A DNA stretch of 64,000 bases, taken from NCBI RefSeq assembly GCF_025143985.1, contig NZ_CP083564.1:248001-312000 (forward strand), written 5' to 3'. Position 1 is the stretch's first letter. Every line of letters starts with the position of its first letter. Positions 59,367 through 64,000 of this stretch are shown here, in pieces. Source of the stretch: Sulfitobacter sp. W027 (GTDB lineage Bacteria; Pseudomonadota; Alphaproteobacteria; Rhodobacterales; Rhodobacteraceae). Below the pieces are notes generated by a model. That model ran no database searches. It saw nothing but the letters and a program-made list of their open reading frames with translations, and was not told the DNA's origin. The position numbers and the translations under genes were made by a program.

Positions 59367-60062
59367 ATGACAAACGAGACGGGCGCGCGGTTGGGGATAC
59401 TTATGCTCGACACGCGGTTTCCTCGAATTCTGGGTGATGTGGGCAACGCGGGCAGTTGGTCCTTTCCGGTGCGCTATGCAGTGGTGCCGGTGGCCACGCC
59501 TGAGGCGATTGTCTGCGATGACATCGAACCCTTCGTGCAGGCCTTTATCGCCGTGGGGCGAGAGTTAACCGCCAAAGGCTGCACCGGCATCGCGACCACC
59601 TGCGGCTTCTTGGCGCTGATCCGACCCCGTCTGGCCGAGGCGCTGAGCGTGCCCGTCGCTGCCTCGGCGTTGGAGCAGGCGGGGCAGATCGCGGCCTGTC
59701 TGCCGCCGGGGCAAAGGGTGGGGATTTTGACGATCTCTGCCAGCTCCCTCTCACCCGCCCATCTGCGCGCGGCAGGGGTGCCCGAGGGGAGCCGGGTGAT
59801 GGGTTTGGAAGGCAGCGGTTTTGCCCGGTCCATCCTTGGCAATCTGCCCGACCTCGATGTGCCGCAGGCGCGGACCGAGATGGTGCAGGCGGCCCGGCGG
59901 CTGGTGGAGGCCCATGCGGATGTCGGTGCGATCTTGTTGGAATGCACCAATATGGTGCCCTATGCGCCCGATATCGCAGCGGCGACTGGGCGGCCCGTGC
60001 ATTCGATCCATAGTTATCTCAACTGGTTTCACGCAGGGTTGCAGCCGCCCAGCTTCGCCTAG
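59367..60062 (+). CDS. aspartate/glutamate racemase family protein
   Basis: The 231-residue product begins with GARLGILMLDTRFPRILGDVGN and has the two catalytic-cysteine regions TGIATTCGFLALIRP and GAILLECTNMVPYAP of the Asp/Glu/hydantoin racemase superfamily. GGAGGG at 59358-59363 sets the start. It is divergent from the DadA-like gene and probably shares its regulation. It could interconvert Glu (or pyroglutamate-derived) isomers, or act as a maleate isomerase or hydantoin racemase relative. Confidence 0.82.
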   Translation: MTNETGARLGILMLDTRFPRILGDVGNAGSWSFPVRYAVVPVATPEAIVCDDIEPFVQAFIAVGRELTAKGCTGIATTCGFLALIRPRLAEALSVPVAASALEQAGQIAACLPPGQRVGILTISASSLSPAHLRAAGVPEGSRVMGLEGSGFARSILGNLPDLDVPQARTEMVQAARRLVEAHADVGAILLECTNMVPYAPDIAAATGRPVHSIHSYLNWFHAGLQPPSFA

Positions 60063-61273
60063 ACCGGATCGCGCAGCCAGTTGTCGGCAAAACAGACTTG
60101 GCTCACCCCGGCAAGCGGCAGGAGACGTTGCAACTCCGCCTCAAACGCTTCTTGCCGTCCCTTGCCCCAGCGGACGCCACGCTCGGGCCAAAGCGCGGTG
60201 ACGCGCAACTCATCCGCGTCACGATGGGCTTTCATGTCGACGCGGCCCACCAGCCTGTCGCCCTGTAGCAGCGGAAAGACATAGTAGCCGTATCTGCGCT
60301 GCGCCTCTGGCACGAAGACCTCGATCCGATAATCAAAACCGAAGAGCCGTGCCGCGCGTTTGCGATCCCGCAGGGCGGGGTCGAAAGGGCTGAGCACCCT
60401 CAGGCGCTTGGGCGGATCGCGTGTGAGGGCAGGGTCATCGGCCCAGCCGGGGCGGAGGAAGGCGAGGCGCAAACTGCCGTCGGCAGCCTCGATATTTACT
60501 TCCTCTAACCGCCCAGCAGCCAGCTCCGCCGCGCACCATCCGCGCGCCTCGGCGGGGGAAATATGTGCCCAGAAGGCTGCCAACTCTCCCGCCGTGGCAA
60601 AGCCCAAACGCGCCAGTGCTTGGTCGCAGCACCAGTCGATGGTCTGCGCGGTATCGGGGGCATTGGCCGGATCGTGAAGCGCAGCGGGCACCACCCGTTC
60701 GGTCAGATCATAACGCTTGCGAAACCCCTCACGCCCGGCCACGGCCAGCGCACCGCTGCGCCAGAGATATTCAAGCGCGGTTTTCGAGGGATGCCATTCC
60801 CACCAGCCCCCGCTGCTGCGCGGCTCGTCCCGGCCCACATCCGATGAGGTAACGGTGCCCTCTGCGCGGACCTGCGCCAGTACGCTTTGCATCTGCGCCT
60901 CGAAATCATGGCGCTGCCAATCCTTCCAGCGGCCCAAAAGCTTCGCCGCATCGCGGGTCCGGCGCAGGTGCCATTGAGTGTAGAAGTCCATCGGGATGAC
61001 GGCGGCGTCATGGGTCCAATGCTCAAACAGCGCGCGGTCTTTTTCATAGAGCCGTTTCAGTTCAGCAGGGCGGTAGCGCGGGCGGCGGGCAAAGAGGATC
61101 AGATCATGCGCCCGCGCCACCGTATTGATGCTGTCGAGTTGCATAAAGCCCAGATCATGGATCACCTTCAGCAGCGCCGCGCCCTTGGCCAGGCCCTGTG
61201 GCGGCTCAGACAGCAGGTGACGCGCCAGAAACAACCGCCGCGCGGCGGCATTGCCAAGCGTCGGGCGGCTCAC
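60059..61273 (-). CDS. YcaQ/AlkX-type DNA glycosylase
   Basis: A 404-residue winged-helix protein of the AlkZ/YcaQ family (HTH_42): RRLFLARHLL near the start, DLGFMQLDSINTVARAHDLILFAR with the catalytic Q-L-D, YEKDRALFEHWTHDAAVIP and the C-terminal RYGYYVFPLLQGDRLVGRVD. The Q-phi-D form is the YcaQ subgroup, which repairs interstrand crosslinks and N-alkylated bases. The stop shares CTAG with the racemase stop, and the start overlaps the LacI gene by 4 bases. Confidence 0.9.
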   Translation of the reverse strand: MSRPTLGNAAARRLFLARHLLSEPPQGLAKGAALLKVIHDLGFMQLDSINTVARAHDLILFARRPRYRPAELKRLYEKDRALFEHWTHDAAVIPMDFYTQWHLRRTRDAAKLLGRWKDWQRHDFEAQMQSVLAQVRAEGTVTSSDVGRDEPRSSGGWWEWHPSKTALEYLWRSGALAVAGREGFRKRYDLTERVVPAALHDPANAPDTAQTIDWCCDQALARLGFATAGELAAFWAHISPAEARGWCAAELAAGRLEEVNIEAADGSLRLAFLRPGWADDPALTRDPPKRLRVLSPFDPALRDRKRAARLFGFDYRIEVFVPEAQRRYGYYVFPLLQGDRLVGRVDMKAHRDADELRVTALWPERGVRWGKGRQEAFEAELQRLLPLAGVSQVCFADNWLRDPV

Positions 61274-62307
61274 CCCCGACGGCGACGGCGCAGGGTATCG
61301 CCCAGCGACAGCGTCGGGGTCAGGGTGACCTGGGTCTGCATATCGGGGTCGGGTTCGGGTACCGTCTGATTGAGGATGATCCGCGCGGCGGCCTGACCGA
61401 TCTCGTTTCGGCAGGCGTCCATCGTCGCCAATTGAAGCGGCAGACCCTGTAGCAGTTCGACGTTGTTAAACCCGGCAAGGCCAATCTGACCAGGAATGTC
61501 GATGCCTCGGTCGATCAGGTGCAGCAAGCCGCCCGCGCCGATCATATCGTTGGAATAATAGAGAAAATCTAGGTCGGGCGAGCGTTCCAGCATCTCTTGC
61601 GTCATCTCGCGCCCCTTAGCCAGCGCAGAGCCGCCTGAGTAAAAGGCGCGGTCTTCGATCTCCACCCCTGCCTTGGCCAGTCCTTCGGTAAAGCCCTCGA
61701 ACCGTTTTCGCGCGCGGTGATCGAGCGGCATTTTCGTGCCCATGAAACCGATCCGCTCATAGCCTTCGCGCAGGATCGCCTGTGCCATCTCGCGCCCCGC
61801 GCGGCGGTGCGAAATGCCCACCATCGCGTCAATGGGTTTGCCATCGGTGTCCATGATCTCAACCACCGGAATGCCTGCATTGCGCAGCATGGCGCGGGTG
61901 GCCTCCGAATGCTCCAGCCCTGCGATGATGACCCCCGAGGGCCGCCACGAAAGCATCTCGTAAAGCACCCGCTCTTCTTTCTCGGGGAGGTAATCCGTGA
62001 CCCCCACGACCGGCTGGAGCGGTGTATCTTCCAACACCTGATTGATGCCATTAAGCACTTCGGGAAACACCATATTCCCCAAGGACGGGATCACTACGGC
62101 TACAAGGTTGACCCGCTGGCTGGCCAGCGATCCGGCGATCTGGTTGGGCACATAGCCAAGCGCCTTGGCGGCGGCCAGCACACGGTTTCGGGTGGCTTCC
62201 GATACGTCGCCGCGTTTGCGCAGGACACGGCTGACCGTCATCTCGGAAACGCCACAAGCATCGGACACATCGCGCAGGGTCAACGGGCGTTTGGGGGGTG
62301 TGGTCAA
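61270..62307 (-). CDS. LacI-family transcriptional regulator
   Basis: A 345-residue repressor: N-terminal HTH LTLRDVSDACGVSEMTVSRVL with hinge GYVPNQIAGSLASQR, then a periplasmic-binding-type effector domain (VIIAGLEHSEATRAML, DFLYYSNDMIGAGGLLHLIDRGIDIP). The RDVSDACGVSEMTVSRVLRKRG form resembles GntR/IdnR-type gluconate regulators. No sugar operon is adjacent; it overlaps the glycosylase gene downstream by 4 bases, which is unusual. Confidence 0.92.
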   Translation of the reverse strand: MTTPPKRPLTLRDVSDACGVSEMTVSRVLRKRGDVSEATRNRVLAAAKALGYVPNQIAGSLASQRVNLVAVVIPSLGNMVFPEVLNGINQVLEDTPLQPVVGVTDYLPEKEERVLYEMLSWRPSGVIIAGLEHSEATRAMLRNAGIPVVEIMDTDGKPIDAMVGISHRRAGREMAQAILREGYERIGFMGTKMPLDHRARKRFEGFTEGLAKAGVEIEDRAFYSGGSALAKGREMTQEMLERSPDLDFLYYSNDMIGAGGLLHLIDRGIDIPGQIGLAGFNNVELLQGLPLQLATMDACRNEIGQAAARIILNQTVPEPDPDMQTQVTLTPTLSLGDTLRRRRRG

Positions 62308-62453
62308 TTTGGTGTTCCTGTTTGCCTTTCACCTAGTTTGCGCGAAGCGCGTCGCACGATCAAGCACTGCCGCCGACTTGCCGCGTCACCGCGCAGATCG
62401 GTTGCCATTCTGCCGATGACATCGCCCCTCGTTTGCGCTAAACCGCCCCGGTC

Positions 62454-62530
62454 GGCCCCGTGGCTCAACTGGATAGAGCAGCCCCCTCCTAAGGGGCAGG
62501 TTGCAGGTTCGAATCCTGCCGGGGTCACCA
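62454..62530 (+). tRNA. tRNA-Arg(CCT)
   Basis: Cloverleaf of 77 nt: acceptor GGCCCCG pairs with CGGGGTC (one G-U), D-arm GGCTCAACTGGATAGAGC, anticodon loop CTCCTAA with anticodon CCT, T-arm GCAGGTTCGAATCCTGC and encoded ACCA. No integrase lies adjacent. Confidence 0.96.
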
Positions 62531-62640
62531 TTCTCATTTTGCCAGCCGAACCAATCGCCTCAAAAGCCCCCTTGCTGCTTGAAATCCTCACCCGGTCTGT
62601 CAGATTGCCCGCGATATAATCAGGAATGGCAGAGGCTTTG

Positions 62641-62913
62641 ATGAAAACAGGAACTTTTGTGGTCGGAGCGGCTTTGCTGGCCGTGGCTGGCTGTGCGGTA
62701 CCCGCGACAGGGCCGCAGGGCGCGTCAGCGCGGGTTGGCAATCTGCCCGAGTCGGTGGTGAGCCTTGCCGCGCCGAACCAAGACTTGTCCACAGCGCGTT
62801 TGCTGCCCGAGGATGGCTGCTATTGGTATCAGCATAGCGGTCCGGTTGAGACGACGCTGGTGCCGCTGCGCGCGGTGGGCGGCAATCCGATCTGCACCAA
62901 ACGCCAAGCCTAA
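62641..62913 (+). CDS. small lipoprotein, function unknown
   Basis: A product of 90 residues beginning MKTGTFVVGAALLAVAGC, a lipoprotein signal with lipobox VAGC. The mature part has LLPEDGCYWYQHSGPVETTLVPLR and NPICTK, with two cysteines that could form a disulphide. Alphaproteobacterial small secreted proteins with a GCYWY motif are common but unnamed. The ATG at 62641 is chosen over 62626 because the signal begins there. Confidence 0.7.
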   Translation: MKTGTFVVGAALLAVAGCAVPATGPQGASARVGNLPESVVSLAAPNQDLSTARLLPEDGCYWYQHSGPVETTLVPLRAVGGNPICTKRQA

Positions 62914-62914
62914 A

Positions 62915-62948
62915 ATCAAAACGGGGACCGCTGATTGGCGGTCCCCGT
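62915..62948 (-). terminator. Rho-independent terminator of the L,D-transpeptidase gene
   Basis: ACGGGGACCGC (62921-62931) and GCGGTCCCCGT (62938-62948) form an 11-bp perfect stem with a 6-base loop. On the minus strand it is followed by TTTTGATTTT. It also lies just after the stop of the plus-strand lipoprotein gene and can serve both. Confidence 0.85.
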
Positions 62949-62961
62949 CTTACGTCGCGGC

Positions 62962-63627
62962 TTAGCTGCGCGCGACGACGCTTTCTTCTGCCGAATAGAG
63001 ATAGGCTGTCGAGCCAGTCCGCACATTCGGATATAGTTGGTTAATATGCGCCATGATCATCCGCACACAGCCAGAGCTGGCCCGGCCCCCGATGCTCCGC
63101 GGTTCGGGTGTGCCGTGGATGCGCAAATAGGTGTCGCGGTTGCCTTCGAATAGATAAAGCGCCCGCGAGCCGAGCGGGTTTTCCGGGCCGGGGGGCACAC
63201 CGTCTTCCAGACCCGCGTAAAGCTCAGGATCGCGCTTGATCATGTTTTGCGTGGGCGTCCAATGCGGCCATTCGGCTTTGCGTTTGATCGTGTAAGTGCC
63301 GGGCTCATAAAGATTGCCGCGCGCAATCGCGACGCCGTAGCGCATCGCGGTGCCGCCCTCTTCGATGTGGTAGACATAGCGTGCGACGGCATCCACATGC
63401 ACATCGCCGACGCGCAGATTGTCGTTTGCCACAACGCGCTGCGGCAAGAACCGCGGGTGTACGCCCCAAGGGTTGCTGGTCGCCGGATCAAAGCCCGCAG
63501 GCGTGACCCGCGCATCCCATGCGGCTTTTTCTGCCGCGGTTGGGCGGGTGCGTGCCATCAGCGGTGTGGCGATTGCGCCGGAAAACAGCGCCGTGGTTGT
63601 TTGGATGAAATGACGTCTTGTCAGCAT
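62962..63627 (-). CDS. L,D-transpeptidase (YkuD family), Tat-exported
   Basis: A 221-residue product with a twin-arginine-type signal (MLTRRHFIQTTTALFSGAIATPLMA) and a YkuD domain ending in LRIHGTPEPRSIGGRASSGCVRMIMAHI, with the catalytic His and the SxGC(V/I)R Cys. YkuD enzymes crosslink peptidoglycan through L,D bonds or anchor lipoproteins to it. Single gene with its own terminator. Confidence 0.93.
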   Translation of the reverse strand: MLTRRHFIQTTTALFSGAIATPLMARTRPTAAEKAAWDARVTPAGFDPATSNPWGVHPRFLPQRVVANDNLRVGDVHVDAVARYVYHIEEGGTAMRYGVAIARGNLYEPGTYTIKRKAEWPHWTPTQNMIKRDPELYAGLEDGVPPGPENPLGSRALYLFEGNRDTYLRIHGTPEPRSIGGRASSGCVRMIMAHINQLYPNVRTGSTAYLYSAEESVVARS

Positions 63628-63838
63628 GTGGTCGCTCCGTGGTTGACCTGTCTGCGCAAGGCAGGGTCGTATGCGTGTATGAGAGACTAACGGCCTCTCC
63701 CCGCTTGAGGTTCAAGGAAGAAGGCACTTGCTGAAGAGATTGTGATCTAAAACACACGGTTTTCCTGCGGGTCAGGGGCACGACCGCAATGGTGCGCGCC
63801 CCGAATGCTGTGGGTTTGGGCGATTTGCAGTGACTGCG

Positions 63839-64000
63839 TTAGCCACGGCCCCGGTAGGGGGGCACACCTTGGTCGGGGATCCAGATCCCCTCGGGCAGGG
63901 GGCCGGTTTGCCAAAAGACATCGATCGGGATACCGCCGCGCGGATACCAATAGCCGCCGATCCGAAGCCATTGCGGATCAAGGAAATCGGCCAAGCGGCG
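63839..64000 (-). CDS. queF: 7-cyano-7-deazaguanine reductase, C-terminal part
   Basis: The last 53 codons of a gene entering from the right: [20 protein letters not shown], then [13 protein letters not shown] and VPPYRGRG before the stop. The [17 protein letters not shown] segment is the QueF C-terminus; QueF reduces preQ0 to preQ1 with NADPH for queuosine synthesis. Only the end is visible, so domain form is not judged. Confidence 0.82.
   Translation of the reverse strand, partial: RRLADFLDPQWLRIGGYWYPRGGIPIDVFWQTGPLPEGIWIPDQGVPPYRGRG

Overview
The window looks like chromosome of an alphaproteobacterium of the Rhodobacterales (Roseobacter/Rhodobacter type). This rests on GC-rich coding, a PetP/PetR regulator pair beside xseB-ispA-dxs, an NDUFA9-type complex I protein next to uppP, a one-gene ade-amn purine pair, and tripartite TRAP transporters. 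The assignment comes from protein character only; no database was searched.

Layout. 1-3.85 kb: end of a polyamine-type ABC transporter operon, a pyridine-nucleotide oxidoreductase, a small orphan protein and a single-domain response regulator. 3.95-14.69 kb: a 10.7 kb genomic island inserted in the 3' end of tRNA-Leu(CAG). It is bounded by 17-bp direct repeats, has triplet arm-type repeats near both ends and a tyrosine recombinase next to the tRNA, and is visibly poorer in GC with several TTG/GTG starts. Its cargo is a UPF0149 protein, a large TIR/deoxyribosyltransferase-like + P-loop ATPase protein (likely defence), a serine recombinase, a Rap1a/Tai-like secreted protein, a GSCFA/SGNH pair, and a protein that carries motifs of the PolA/T7-RNA-polymerase superfamily. 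The last of these and the TIR-ATPase are the best candidates for something undescribed.

14.9-31.5 kb is core genome: NDUFA9-like/uppP, an overlapping gltD-GFA-GFA-gltB operon, an SGNH lipoprotein, mtgA, a glutathione transferase, queG, a hydantoinase-A-like protein, msrB-msrA and a DMT exporter. Two inverted copies of a dispersed palindromic intergenic repeat lie at 23.75 and 31.25 kb. 31.6-35.3 kb: HU protein and the ade-amn purine salvage pair. 35.4-46.1 kb: surface polysaccharide genes (glycosyltransferase, Wza-like export lipoprotein, epimerases, sugar-phosphate transferase, CapD-like dehydratase, YjbH, YjbF, ExoD). 46.1-50.5 kb: dxs, ispA, xseB, petR and petP on the minus strand; then ilvE.

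51.6-60.1 kb is a pyroglutamate/D-amino-acid catabolic locus: a minus-strand run of DadA-like oxidase, TRAP DctP-DctQ-DctM, a BASS-like permease and the three 5-oxoprolinase subunits PxpB-PxpC-PxpA, with a divergent Asp/Glu racemase-family gene. 60.1-64 kb: a YcaQ-type DNA glycosylase overlapping a LacI regulator, tRNA-Arg(CCT), a small lipoprotein, an L,D-transpeptidase and the C-terminal end of queF. Together with queG this places two queuosine-pathway genes in the window.
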